Assembly: GCA_029204225.1 (NCBI GenBank)
Contig: CM055092.1
Span: 63,712,194-63,776,193, forward strand
Reading direction: 5' to 3'
Length of the DNA stretch: 64,000 nucleotides
From: Diphasiastrum complanatum
Taxonomy: Eukaryota > Streptophyta > Lycopodiopsida > Lycopodiales > Lycopodiaceae
The position numbers and the translations under genes are program-made. The notes beneath the pieces were generated by a model. That model was given only the letters and a program-made list of their open reading frames with translations. It ran no database searches and was not told the DNA's origin. This document shows, piece by piece, positions 9,320 through 20,595 of the stretch. Each line of letters starts with the position of its first letter. The stretch's first letter is position 1.

Positions 9320-12095
9320 ATTACCTATTCTCCTAACTTCCACATGAGTAAATCAACTACTCAAATTAATTGCTCATGATTTAGAAATCTTAAATGTCTA
9401 GGTGCAGAGCTCGATTGTACTAGTACAACACCACATTTAGATCCATATTCAAATCACTTCTAAGTCAACCTATAGATCCATCAGAACAAATCTGTTAACT
9501 CTGCAAGTAATGGTCAAACACAATACTTGATCATATGTCTATGTTCAACGACTAGGTTAAGTGCACCAAATAAGACCCAGTACATAAACACATATGTTAT
9601 CAATTGGCAGATTCCTCCAAAATCTGCATATGTTACTCACATATATCACTGAGAATCTTGTAACTCAGCTACTGAAGAACTCTATTTCTCATGAGTAACA
9701 TATCTAGAGAATCTTTGAAGTGAATAATTCCACATCACAAGTTTTCCAACCATCATACTTCTCTCAAAAAAAATTCATTCAATCAATCCTACTTTCGATC
9801 TTAGTGTACAAACCAAGATTAGGCTGACTTATACATACATTTTTGGACATAAGGCTAAGATTAAAGCCTTATTTTTTTGATCCAATCCATAACTAAATGG
9901 TACTTGGTAGCCAATCAGTGAACCTTAATTTAATCTTTACCACTACTTTCCATATTCATGAATATCGCATAGCTCAAAACTCCCAAAATCACTCTAGTTC
10001 CAGATTATTCAAAACAATCACTAGAGATTTTCTCTATTCCACTGGATAGTTCCACCATTGCACACAAACTGGATTCCACAAAAGAATTCTATGCACTGGT
10101 TGATCCCATGAAAGTCTTACTCCTATCATTTTCTTCTCCCCCTTTTAAAAGAAATTCCATAACTTCGATCAAAAAGTTCCCAGGAGACAACGTATAAGAT
10201 ATTAAAGATTTGAAAAGTCCGGTTTGTAATGAGTATTCAATACTATTACAAACCGGACTTTTTCCTTAAAATCATAAAATATCTTATCCCGAGTGATAGA
10301 AACACTACTCTCAATAATCAACTATCAAATAGAGATAATCATTTGAGCTTAGGAAGTCTAAATTCCACTTAATCAATTGAAACATTAATTGATTTTGAGC
10401 TATATTCACAAACTTGAAATGGAAGCATAAATTCATATAACTTAAACAATCCTTCAGAACCTAGTTCTACACTGGAAGGAATTATATGAATCTCAATTCA
10501 ATTGTCTTGTATTTAAGAAATTTCTAAATAGTAGAGGTTTTAAAATAAAAGAGAAATAGTTCTTAAGGGTTTTTGATTTGGAATTTTTGAGATACCATTG
10601 AGGGATCCAGATCTATATCTCATAACCTCTCCAAATATCCTAAACAAGTTTTAACCAATGGTTTCAACTGTTAGCAATACTTTTAATGTAAATACTTGCC
10701 ACTGGCCTACAGATCATTCTCACACAAGAATTTCCTCTTTGAAATCACTGATATCCCATACCATCAGTTTTCTCTCCAAGAAAGTCTTTTGCTTTTAGAT
10801 CCAATCATCAGAAAATCAAAAAGACTATCTGACCATCCTATATCCAATATAGGGTCCAATCATCAACCATTTTCTAGAAAGATACCTCCAACTATTGGAT
10901 TCTCCACTTCCTTAAGTTTTCACAGTAGACGACAATTCATCTAAGAATACCACTAGGCATTGACCCCAGTATGGACGAGAAACCTCGTTCATATACAGTC
11001 GAAATGACCTAAGTTTACTCTTCAAAACCAAAAGGACAAATTTAATATAGCTAAACTATACCAATAGATATCCATTATCTATATTTAAAATGGTACAAGG
11101 AATTCAGTTCCTTCAAAAAGATCAATAATTGCATTATCCGATAATCCAGAGATCTCAAAACTCCATTTGGATTTCCAATACCAAATATGCACATATCTAT
11201 CCCACCAAATACTGGAGTACCCCCAAATTTGTTTCTAATGGATCGCAATAATCCAGCTCAAAATTGTGATTTAACAAGAATCTACACATGACTTTACCGT
11301 CACATAAACAACCCATCTGGTTGGTACTATCATTCCCAATTTTTTGCCATCTGAGAGTTCCAACTCTTAGGAATAAGGCTCATTACAGTACAAATGTGAA
11401 CCAAGTGTCATTCTTGTTCCATGTCACAATTTTCCATAACAATAGGGTCAACTCATGGTCCTATAGATATTCGAAATTAATTCAATTTAATGAATTCAAG
11501 AAACCGGTGCTATGCAATTTCTATACATGGATTATTAACCAATCCAAATTACACAACACTAACACATTTACCTACTCAGGTGTCTCATTTTCTTCCTCCC
11601 TTAGATTTTTTCTCGGTCACCCAAAAAATTTCATTAGCGAAGGCTCCCAAAAACTACTTAGACACAAGTAAATGCCATGCTACTTTCTTTCTAACTACCC
11701 CAGCTCCATTTTCATTACTTCATTAAAGTTGTCTGAACTTAATGAAAAATCCATAAAATTTGGTTTTTGGGTACTCTTTGATGATATTCGATACTCGAAT
11801 ATAGAGGTACCTCTCAAAAATTACGACCCTATTCCATTGTTCACTTTAACAAGTATATGAAAAGCTTAAATTTGCTCAACCCTAAAGATCAAAATCATTT
11901 AGGATAAGCCAATCGGTGTAACACCAAGTCCAAAAGGAAAAACCAAAAATACCATTTAACTCAATTAATTGGGAATATTTCTACTCCAGAGTTAACCCGA
12001 TAAAAAGCACGGTACCAGGAAATCAAATTTCCACTTATAGGACACTTGCATGGAGAATAATTGCCATGAAGAACAGTAATTTATTTCCGGTCAAG
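9320..12095 (-). mobile_element. R1 repeat family, copy A (LTR-element derived)
   Basis: This region is collinear with 60290-63085 over its whole length, in the same orientation, with many substitutions and small indels. Shared blocks include CAACACCACATTTAGATCC near 9430, ATACCACTAGGCATTGACC near 10945 and TTTTCTTCCTCCCTTAGA near 11588. On the minus strand the last reads AAGGGAGGAAGAAAA followed by TG, a polypurine tract at a possible 3' LTR start at 11587. About 2.27 kb to the left would then be LTR and about 0.5 kb to the right internal sequence. No protein is encoded. It is nested in the plus-strand gypsy element. Confidence 0.6.
10194..10289. repeat. 96-bp near-palindrome inside R1 copy A
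   Basis: Outer arms ATAAGATATT/AATATCTTAT and inner arms AAAGTCCGGTTTGTAAT/ATTACAAACCGGACTTT pair with a short loop. The inner 17 bp are perfectly complementary. The collinear place in R1 copy B (about 61130-61250) has only remnants. It could be a small inserted foldback element or a structured part of the LTR. Confidence 0.75.
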
Positions 12096-12560
12096 AATTT
12101 TAGATCTATTATTTGAAGTCTAAATTCCTTTACTCCAGTGCATACTTGAGATTGTATGGACCTCACAGGCCTTTCCATTAAGTAATTGCTTGCTTTACAT
12201 ATTGTAGTCTATAAGTGCTTGTGTACAAAGTTCAGTCTATATCTCCAGTTTTGTAAGAGACAGATTAATTTATTAAGATACGAATAGATGCTGATTTCTT
12301 GCATATGATGCTAGAAATGAGGCTGTTAACTCATTAGAGTAACTGCAGTACTTTGGTTTGATGTTATAATTGTCCGAGACTTGATGGATCTCCTAGAGAT
12401 TTTAGATGACTAAATTGTGATATTTTAGAATATTTGTATATTCTAAAAATATTTGTACCAAGAAGCCCTTTTTTTTTGCAAGATAATTAAAATGAAATTT
12501 CTTCAGCTTTGACTTTGATTTTTGAAATAAGATAAATCACCCAGTGTTTCATGTAGTTGG
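12096..12560 (+). mobile_element. Gypsy internal remnant between R1 and chromodomain
   Basis: No domain is readable here. By position it should be decayed pol of the plus-strand gypsy element that resumes after the R1 insertion. Confidence 0.3.
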
Positions 12561-12566
12561 GATTAC

Positions 12567-12822
12567 ATGAAGGTGATGAACTCTTCTTTTGGATCAGATC
12601 AACCCATTTGGAAGATTTATAGCTTAGTGTATCTTTTGGAATGTGAATCAGTATTCTTGACTAGAGGCAAACAATTAAAGAATTGTTGCATCTCTGAGTG
12701 CTTATTCAGATGGAAAGATCAGACTAAGAATAATAATTCATGGAAAAGATTTGAAAGCTTAAGGAATTGTTTCATGTATTCGTTTCCTCGTTTTGAGGAC
12801 AGAACCTGTTTAAGGGAGGAAG
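12567..12822 (+). pseudogene. Gypsy pol C-terminus with chromodomain-like tail
   Basis: The plus frame contains ECLFRWKDQTKNNNSWKRF followed by SFPRFEDRTCLREEEC. The pattern of an LVRWKD-like strand, an SW turn and a final FEDxxxLxE resembles the chromodomain end of plant gypsy integrases. It directly precedes a polypurine tract and the LTR start, the expected place for the end of pol. The rest of the integrase is not recognisable upstream, so this is a fragment. Without a profile comparison the domain call remains moderate. Confidence 0.5.
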
Positions 12823-12824
12823 AA
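12811..12824 (+). promoter_or_regulatory. Polypurine tract of the gypsy element
   Basis: TAAGGGAGGAAGAA immediately precedes the TGTTACGG start of the 3' LTR. Confidence 0.75.
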
Positions 12825-12990
12825 TGTTACGGCCATATTCAGCAAAGGATATGGAATAGTCCTACTGTTACGGCCATATTCAGCAAAGGATATGGAACAT
12901 GTTTAATGTAATTCCACATATTAGCATGTTTTATGTAATTCCACATACATTTGATTGCTTATTTGGCTATGCTAACTCTAGAGAGTCTAA
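12825..12990 (+). repeat. 3' LTR start with internal tandem duplications
   Basis: TGTTACGGCCATATTCAGC begins at 12825 and again at 12866 after a 41-bp unit. Immediately after, CATGTTTTATGTAATTCCACAT-type sequence is repeated twice (about 12898-12952). The first 40 bp match the 5' LTR at 7561. The outer end was not identified and no target duplication could be confirmed. Confidence 0.6.
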
Positions 12991-14456
12991 TGGTTAAGAG
13001 TTCAAAACTTGCAATGGTGCTTTTCCAATTTATAAAACTTCTATTGTAAACTGAAAAAGTATATCCCAAGTTTCAAAGATTTGAACTACATGTTGAACAA
13101 TTTAAATTCTTCTTGTATTTTTAGTATCTTCTTAGATTCTATTATGACGGTCTCTCATCTGATAGATTTAGTATGATACTAAAATACGTTGTGTAGGGTG
13201 AGTACAGATAAAATCCACTCAAATCACTGTTCTCTATTGGGCGTCTAGAGTTCTTCTAAGGCGGTCTCCCTACTAGAAGATGTAACAAATTAGGAAAGGA
13301 ATGCTAAGTCCACTATGGTGGTCTCCCATCTAGTGATTTCCTACTTAAGAAGCAAGCAATACTAATTAACTCCACAAGGGGAATGATAAACAAGCTGAGA
13401 GAGAATAATCCCATAAGCACATTCACCCCTAGTGGGGCTCGAGCACCTACCACAAGGTATTCAATCACCAATGGAAACACAAGCATAGAAGGATTACACA
13501 AAAAGTGTTCTATCACTTTTCTAGTAAGTTAGCAACACATTTTATAACATGTGATCTCATTGTGCAACATTTTTTACACATTTACTTAAGTTTGCACAAA
13601 TTTATTGGTTTTTTTTTTTTATACAAGTCCAATAAAACCTTGGCTCAATGCTTCAAGGATGCACGAATGGGACGAGGCCACAAAAATTCACTCATTCTCC
13701 AATATCAATTAAATTTTATCTATTCTAGAGTCACTCATTGTGATCTCGATATACGTATTTATATGATATGTTTCATCCACCTCTTGCTCTCGAAAGTCAT
13801 TCACTAAATCGAGTTTAAGAATCTGTTTGCGGGCAAGAACTGGTTTGTCGGCTGGGCAACCTAAGTCCAGGTGTCCTTATGCATGTGCAGGAATATCTTT
13901 GAAGTTAATGTTGCTACTGCTAGAATTTTCCCTTCTCAATTGTGAAGAATGTTGTCTACCCTTCCAACCGTGAAGTTCATTGCTGCTTTTGCCCTTCTAG
14001 GCCCATCAAGATCGGGCCTTGTGCCCCAAATTGCAAATACAATTAGTCCAGCCTATGTCATGCTAGTCTAGTTAGTTTAGCGATTTGAAAACAAAAACTC
14101 ATTCACATTCAATTTTGTGTGCATCGAACATTGTTTGATGTGTCCATGTTTGAGTGATTCACAAGATATACAAAGAGACAAAGGAAAAAAATTATATGGT
14201 CCAAAAAATAGAAGTCAATTCAGCCTGGCGTTGATCCCGTTCATTTGAAATTAACAATGTGAATCAGTCACAATTGTATGCATACCAACTAGGCTAGATT
14301 TTGACATTCTGCTATATTCATCTCCATTACTGAAGATAATGTTGCAATTATGTCTTTCAGCAAGTGGCTATGAAACAGCATATCATCAAAACTTGTTGTG
14401 CATTCCTAGAACAAAACTTGTTGAGCATCTCAGGGGCGGCACATCAATAAGTGCTT

Positions 14457-14460
<4 letters not shown>
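12991..14460. other. Unassigned AT-rich sequence
   Basis: No gene, RNA or element boundary was recognised. GGTCTCCC-type motifs recur at about 13147, 13265 and 13320, suggesting an old repeat. Open frames at 13313-13516 and 13505-13807 have no recognisable domain. Confidence 0.4.

Positions 14461-14541
<81 letters not shown>
14461..14541. repeat. (CT)40 microsatellite
   Basis: An uninterrupted CT dinucleotide tract of 81 bp. The Ser/Leu frame across it is an artefact. Confidence 0.98.
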
Positions 14542-14543
<2 letters not shown>

Positions 14544-16480
14544 CGAGTAGCTACGTAATTCTACAAAACTATCATTATTGTGCTCTCCTATTTAACATAT
14601 CACGAATATACTTTTCCCATGGGTAACTTAATAACGTCTGCTTTCGTTTCCAGGTGTGTGGGCTGATATTCTCAAAGTAAGAGCATGAACTCATTGGACC
14701 TATTACATAATGCGTTCTAAGAGCTTGTACAGCTATGTATGATCTAAACCTTATGTTGTGATTATCTCGCCACCAATTTGTGACGCAAGTTGATGCATCA
14801 CTTCTCAGCCAATCAAATATGCTTTGAGCGATACAAGAAGATAACAATTGAAGATATATCTAGCTTATTGTTGTTCAAGGTTTGTCTCATGATCACGACA
14901 CGTTCAGGATCAGCCAAAAACATGTTGAAATAGCACAAGGAAGAAAGAAAAATGATAACAGAGGCTAAGTTACAAATTAGCAAGTGAGATGTTTGTAAGT
15001 TTTTCAACATGAGAAAATGCAAAATCGAAATTTGTCAGCACATGTACATTTCATTGAACACACGAGTGCCATAGTTATTTAAGCATGGCTACTTTGTGAG
15101 CTTGGTGAGGTAGAACATCTTGTCAGAACTCTAGCACACCTGACATCAAACATGTACACAGTAAAGTCAGTCATTTGTTCCGTGAAAGAAAAAGGAAGGT
15201 TGATTTGCATAAACACCTAAGACTTAATGTCTCAAACAAAAGCATATATTGTAGAAGCTGAGATTATCAAAAAACAAGTTGATATATGGAAATCACATTG
15301 GTTCTATGTAAAAATAGTGTCATCATCAATACTACAACTTTGCATGCCAAAAATATAGAAATAAAAGGTCCACAAGCTTTGTCTAGGCAGTCGCAAGGTT
15401 ATCTGGGTGTCATTTGTAGCTCACCGGAGGTTTTCCTAAGGCTTAAGTTAAGCTCATTTTATGATATAATAAATGAATCTGGATTGAAATAAGTGGATAG
15501 CACATCATAGTTACTTTACTTTCACTAAGAAGTTATAGTAAATGTCTGATTTTTCTTGATTATCAAATATCAGAATGTTACCAGATTCATAGTTGCCAGG
15601 AAGCAGGAACGTAATGGGAACGGGAATGTTTTCAGGAACTTGGGAACACCATGTCATTGATTATTAAGTTTAAAAAAATTACAAAAAAACAATAAGATAT
15701 ATATATTTCCTAAAGATTCCAAAAAATTGTATGAAAGTGAAAGTAACAAAAATTGAGAAATCTTGGAATTCTAGCACCCTATTTTCCCAAACTCAATCTG
15801 AACAAATTTTGACATGATATTTGGCTGATTGATAAGAGGACTCCAAAGATCTATCATATTGAGGATTTGACTCTAGTCTCTTATAGAGAAAAACAAAAAA
15901 CAATGATTTTTCTAGAGCATAGTATAGCAAGCCCCAACTACTTAGATTGATAGAGCAAAATAGCTAGATCTTGGGCAACCCCAAATGCTAAGAATTTTGG
16001 AGAGGGCTTTTAACAAATTTCAAGAGGTGGGGTTGAGCTTCCAGTATTTGCAATGAGTTGTATAACTGCTAGCTGTGTCGGACTAGTGCTTGTAAAAAAC
16101 TTGTTGCCTAGCCTTATAGAAACCCTAGAAAAGTAAAACTTGAATAGGTGAACCACTTCCAACACACCTATGTAATTAAATTTTGAACTAAAACAAGGTT
16201 ATTTGCAAAAGGTAATGAATGAGCAATCAAATATGCTATCAAATAAAGATCATATATGTACGTCTTGTGATGTGTGGGTATCATAAACTTTGGTATTTCT
16301 CAAGCGTGTTCAAAGAATCACCCGTACAAGGTGTAAGGAGGTAACAGTGGAGGGTCCTACCTGGTTTTGACGGTTATGCTGATCAGCTTCTCATTCTATA
16401 ATGCTCCGTATCAGGAAAGAAGGCAGCAGGTCTTAACCCTAATTTGTAACCATTTCCTAGATTTTTAACCCTTTCAACAG
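14542..16480. other. Unassigned sequence
   Basis: No element termini, coding domain or RNA gene was recognised. Open frames here (for example 14575-14847, 14813-15022 and 15286-15492) carry no motif and no splice context that convinces. Confidence 0.4.
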
Positions 16481-16542
16481 AAGAAAAACTCTAGGGTTTA
16501 GATAGACCTGTAAACATGCCTCGATCAGCCAAAATGGGAGCC

Positions 16543-17028
16543 TTAAAGGTGATGCTCGTTGGCCGAGGGAGGGGAGTGGCTGTGATGGCTGTGGTGGTGA
16601 GGACGATGATACTCTTCCTCGTGGTGACCATGACGGTGATGAGAATCTTCGTCTTCACGATGTCGCCGTCGATGATGGCCGCTGCCTTCTTCTTCTTCGT
16701 CGTCCTCACGACGACGCTGAGGAGAGTGACTATGGTGATGAGGATGATTAGGAGAATGAGAATTGTGACGATGAGGGGAATGAGAAGTGTGATGAGAGCG
16801 GTGAGGGGAATGAGAACGGTGGTGGCCGTGAGGATCAAAGAAAGGATGCGGGGGAGGAGATCTGGGATAGAGTGGAGCAACAGGGAAGCCTATGACAGGA
16901 GCAGAAGGAGAAGGCGAAGGGGCAGCAGGCATGGGGGAGTGTGGAAGGGGGAAATGATGGTAGGGCGATGATGCTGGGTGTGGTGAGGATGATGATGAGC
17001 CAAAGAAAGGGAAGCAAGAGAGACACAT
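16543..17028 (-). CDS. His/Pro/Ser-rich hypothetical protein
   Basis: A minus-strand frame of 161 codons begins at an ATG in a favourable AAAATG context (MCLSCFPFFGSS) and ends TAA. After a Ser/Pro-rich segment with APVIGFPVAPLYP it becomes repetitive: HSPHRSHHTSHSPHRH, an acidic DDEEEEGSGHHRRRHREDED stretch, then HPHHHSHHSHSP-type repeats. The sequence upstream holds CAACA/CACCAA repeats like many plant 5' leaders. No family is recognised. GC content exceeds that of the neighbourhood, and the opposite strand is also open (16516-16971), so low complexity alone could keep both open. It could be a first exon, since a stop follows the repeats closely. Confidence 0.35.
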   Translation of the reverse strand: MCLSCFPFFGSSSSSPHPASSPYHHFPLPHSPMPAAPSPSPSAPVIGFPVAPLYPRSPPPHPFFDPHGHHRSHSPHRSHHTSHSPHRHNSHSPNHPHHHSHSPQRRREDDEEEEGSGHHRRRHREDEDSHHRHGHHEEEYHRPHHHSHHSHSPPSANEHHL

Positions 17029-17229
17029 TTTGGGTTTCACAAAATAATAACAACAAATGACAATGGCAAAATGGGTGTTGTTGGTGTTGGTGTTGATGTT
17101 GATGCTACAAATCTAGAATTAGGGCTTTCATGGATGAATGTTCAATGGAGATGAGGATCTCTACCACTAGGTGCAACTACAAAGGAAGTCAACCCTCCAA
17201 AGGCCCTGTAACCATTGAATAAACAATCG

Positions 17230-17620
17230 GAAAATTGCCTCTTTTTGTTGAAGATCGTTAAATAATGCTTCTTGGTTTCCAAGGGGAGGCTCGAACTTGG
17301 GACCAAAGAAACTTTGGATGCCAAGCCAACCAACTGAGCCAACCCCGTTGGGTTAAATAATGGAAAGATGCGGATTGATTCCTTCTTTGTGTTGAAGAGC
17401 GTTAAATTATGGAAAGATCTTGATTAATTGTTTCTTTTTGTTGCAGAGCATTAAATAATGGATAGGTCTTGATTGGTCGTGGAATCATTCATTGAATCCA
17501 TGTTCTCTGGAATGCATTCTTAACAACATTAAATAATAGAAAGATATTGATTGCTCGTGGAATTATTCTTTGAATCCGTGTTCGTCGAAATGCGTGAACA
17601 TAAGATGGCCATAAAACTTT
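17230..17620. repeat. Degenerate tandem array, about 60-bp unit
   Basis: Units built on GTTAAATAATGGAAAGAT followed by TTGATTG and TTTTTGTTGAAGAGC recur at about 17257 (interrupted), 17352, 17403, 17449 and 17527 with variable spacing. It encodes nothing. The tRNA-like insertion at 17268-17351 splits one unit. Confidence 0.6.
17268..17351 (-). mobile_element. 84-bp tRNA-like retroposed unit (minimal SINE or tRNA pseudogene)
   Basis: On the minus strand the unit contains a TGGCTCAGTTGG A-box-like element and an AGTTCGAGCC B-box-like element 40-50 bp apart, with GGGG near the start facing CCCC near the end, as in a tRNA fold. It is flanked by GTTAAATAATG on both sides (17257-17267 and 17352-17362). 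Removing the unit and one flank restores a normal repeat unit of the surrounding array, so this is a clean insertion. It has no tRNA-unrelated body and no obvious poly(A), unlike typical plant SINEs. The tRNA identity cannot be assigned with confidence. Confidence 0.7.
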
Positions 17621-17663
17621 TGCACCCATATTGTGGAATTCATTGGAATGTGAAAATAATCTA

Positions 17664-17815
17664 GCCTACTTTCTTGGCATATTTATGAAATCTTTATGAA
17701 ACTTAAAAATGAAATCGCCTACTTTCTTGGCATTTATGAAATGTTTCTAAAACTTAAAAATGACCTCGCCTACTTTTTGGCATACTATGAAATTTTAAGT
17801 CATAGAACAAAATTT
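17664..17815. repeat. Tandem repeat, about 52-bp unit, three copies
   Basis: GCCTACTTTCTTGGCAT followed by TTATGAAATxTTT and AACTTAAAAATGA recurs at 17664, 17717 and 17768. Confidence 0.7.
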
Positions 17816-19385
17816 CACAAGAACATTATACTCTTTAAAAGGGTTATGGGTAGATTTGAAAAGGAATAATATGACCTATAAAAATGCATAAATGAGACTC
17901 AAAAAAAAATTCAGCTGTAAAAAGGGGCCTTTTTTGCCATCCTTTATGGCTTTAATGACCTTCATACTTGTTCAATGGTCGTTGAACTATGACAAGACTC
18001 ATGAAAGGGAGCCTTCCTCACCATATTTTATGCCTGGGAGGTATCTTTTAAGTGATCTTTGCACTTGGTTCAATGGATGTTCAATTATCGCGAGGCCCAA
18101 GAACTTCTTAGTGACTTTTACACTCGGCTCAACGGATGTTCAAATATGGTTTGGCTTAACGGCCTTACCACAATTTTACAACTGGTTTACCAAGTGCTAA
18201 CATTACTAAAAAGACCATCCCCAACAAATAGGAATCCCGAATGTGGAGATTTGGGGACTAGTCAATCACAATTTTCAAACTAGCTCTCTGCGACATTGTC
18301 ATGTCCCCCATGAACAGATACCCATCACTCACTGAAGGATATATTGTTGGCTTTGCCACAATGGCCATAATTTGCTAAAAGTTGTGGTGTCTCTCATCTC
18401 TAGCTCACGAGTTTTAGCATGAAAGTTGCCTTCTTTTTTTAATCTTTCTAAATTGTAACTTTTTTTCCATTTTCCAACAATCTAAATGCACACTTGTATA
18501 GCAAAGTTGTCATGATTACAAGTATCAAGATCATTTTGTTTTTCTTAAACCATCAATTCTCATGAATGACTTTGTTTCAAGCCCAATAGGACTTGTGGTT
18601 CTAGGTATGTGAAAATGTATGCAGATGATCTATTCCCAAGTTATTAAAGTTGGCAAAAGTCATAAGCCCTGACAATTCTGTGGCATATATCTACCAGTCT
18701 AATGCCACTTATTTATAGATATAAATGTCATTACTAGCCAATCATATATTTGAACAATAGCAATCAATTCTCTAGGAAAATTTTATTGTAAACTACAAGT
18801 GTGAATGCCCACTAGGTCTGACTATTTATACCCATTAATCATAACCAAACCTTATTGCTCGATGAGTACAGACCCTTATTAGTATCTCCTTTCTTCCTCC
18901 CCCACAATTGACCGCCGCCAAGCCTTGTTGCCTTGGAGGCACTACCCCATGCATGTTAGAGGTTTGGGCCTAGGTGGCCCAATAAATATTCACCACATGG
19001 TGAATATTCATAAGTTCAAAATTTCACATTAGCAAACACACGTATGGCCACATTGCCAAGCTGTCCACCTAGTCATACTAGTTTGTATAATCTTGGCCCC
19101 ATCTTTATCATGTGGGCATGGAAAATGCTATTTAGGGACATACACCACTGCACACATTTTCAAAGCTCACAAATATATTTAGCTATTGAAAATATGCATC
19201 TCTCGTTATAGGACAAAGCACGAAGCCTTGCAACATGAGGGTTTGGAAACCTAGGCTTAACAACTAAATTCTTAGTCCTCATGTCATTTAGATGTAGGGT
19301 ACTCCAAACCCTCATAACAATAGCACTATGATTTATAGGATGGTGAACTATGATTCACAATTGTTTTTTAATGTGAATTACCAGT
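17816..19385. other. Unassigned sequence with weak internal repeats
   Basis: Around 17965-18150 a motif like TTGGTTCAATGGATGTTCAA recurs three times with differences. No coding domain, element end or RNA gene was recognised in the remainder. Confidence 0.4.
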
Positions 19386-19389
19386 GTGG

Positions 19390-19615
19390 CGAATACCAAC
19401 TGGTTCACCAACCTTGCACATGAGAGGGCATGGGTCTATGCACACTTGCATGTGCCAACAAATGGCTTGTTGGTCACCCACACACCCACATATTTAGAAG
19501 AGAATGAAAATCTTGGGTGTATATTTCATGTGCCTACCAACTGCTCGTTGACCACTCACACAAACATGCATGTTGAGAAGCAACTAAAAAGCGTGGGGAC
19601 GGCGCATGCACATAA
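19390..19615. repeat. Degenerate tandem repeat, about 78-bp unit
   Basis: Units with GTGCCxACxAA, GTTGxxCACxCACAC and a GAGAA-containing spacer recur two to three times. The open frame across it (19386-19622) repeats an HVPTN...THT pattern and is not recognised as a gene. Confidence 0.45.
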
Positions 19616-19618
19616 GTC

Positions 19619-20366
19619 ATGACGTATTGTTTGGTGAGATCCATAGGTTTGGAGATGAAGAAAAGGGATAGTGATGTACTATCCAAGCTTCTCAATGAGG
19701 ATGAAGCAACTCCACCACCACAAGAAGATCATCAAGACGACGATGAAGGACGTGGCACTCCTCCCACTGTGGAGATGAGATGGAGAGTGAGAAACAAACC
19801 CATTAGATCGGAAAAGACTGAAGTTGCAGGTGACAAAAGAAAGGAGAAAGTTGCACCTTGGGATTCCTATTCACCTCACAGTGGATCACTTCAACGAAAA
19901 TTACCTTAAGTTGTATACAAAGCTCATGAGTGACAAGGAAGGCGAAGTTGCAAAGTCTAGCAAAGAGGAAGAGCTATGATGTTCCATGAGAGAGAAAATG
20001 AAACCTGACAGGTTTCAAGTAAATCTCGCCCTCATGGGCAACATCATTTTTTTTACTGAACCCTCTTGCTTTGAGGAGGCCAAGGATCAAAAGATATGGC
20101 AAAAATAAATGCAGGAGGATATTGATTCCATCAAACACCATGACACTTGAGAGATAGTGGATCTTCCAAAGGGCAAGAGACCCATTGGCAACAAATGGGT
20201 GTACAGGACAAAGTACAATGTCGATGAAACCATTGCAAAACATAAGACAACGCCTGTAGTGTAGGGCTACACACAAAGTAAGGGCATTGACTATAAAGAG
20301 ACCTCATGTGGCTAAGTGTAACACACTTCGCATGGTGATTGCCTTAGCAGCGTTATTTCGATGGCA
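19619..20366 (+). pseudogene. Ty1/copia pol fragment (RT N-terminal part)
   Basis: After an acidic linker, the plus strand reads CFEEAKDQKIWQK, EIVDLPKGKRPIGNKWVYR and IAKHK, then GYTQSKGIDYKET, the conserved start of copia reverse transcriptase. In-frame stops interrupt it at several points. It ends at about 20366 within ALAALFRWH, where a fragment of unrelated LTR begins. The catalytic YVDD region is absent. The 96-codon frame at 19619-19909 is probably the integrase-RT linker of the same element. Confidence 0.7.
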
Positions 20367-20530
20367 TAGATTCGAGTGAGTTGGTCAATGTCTCGCTCGT
20401 TGGCGGCTTGATGCCCACCATCTCAATCGCTATGTTCTGCTCGTTGGCAAACTTTCATGCATAGCTATTCTCTCTATTTTTCGTCTCTCAATGATCTCAT
20501 TCGTGTTGATCAAAAAATGTGTATATTTTA
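20367..20530 (-). repeat. Copia LTR fragment, inverted relative to 28640-28805
   Basis: The sequence is the reverse complement, with small differences, of the LTR part at 28640-28805, sharing GAGTGAGTTGGTCAATGTCT and TCTCTATTTTTCGTCTCTC. It abuts the truncated copia RT with no spacer, so it marks a deletion or recombination junction. Confidence 0.7.
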
Positions 20531-20595
20531 TGTCCATGGCCAGTAAGTAGGATTCAGTATACTCCTAGTCTTGGATACACGGTACTTCAGTAAAT

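Noticed and set aside
14339-14626. 95-codon frame over the CT tract
   Set aside because: Most of it is Ser-Leu repeat from (CT)40.
16516-16971. Plus-strand ORF antisense to the His/Pro-rich ORF
   Set aside because: Very Met/Arg/Val-rich translation typical of the reverse of His/Ser/Pro codons; the minus frame has the better start and leader.
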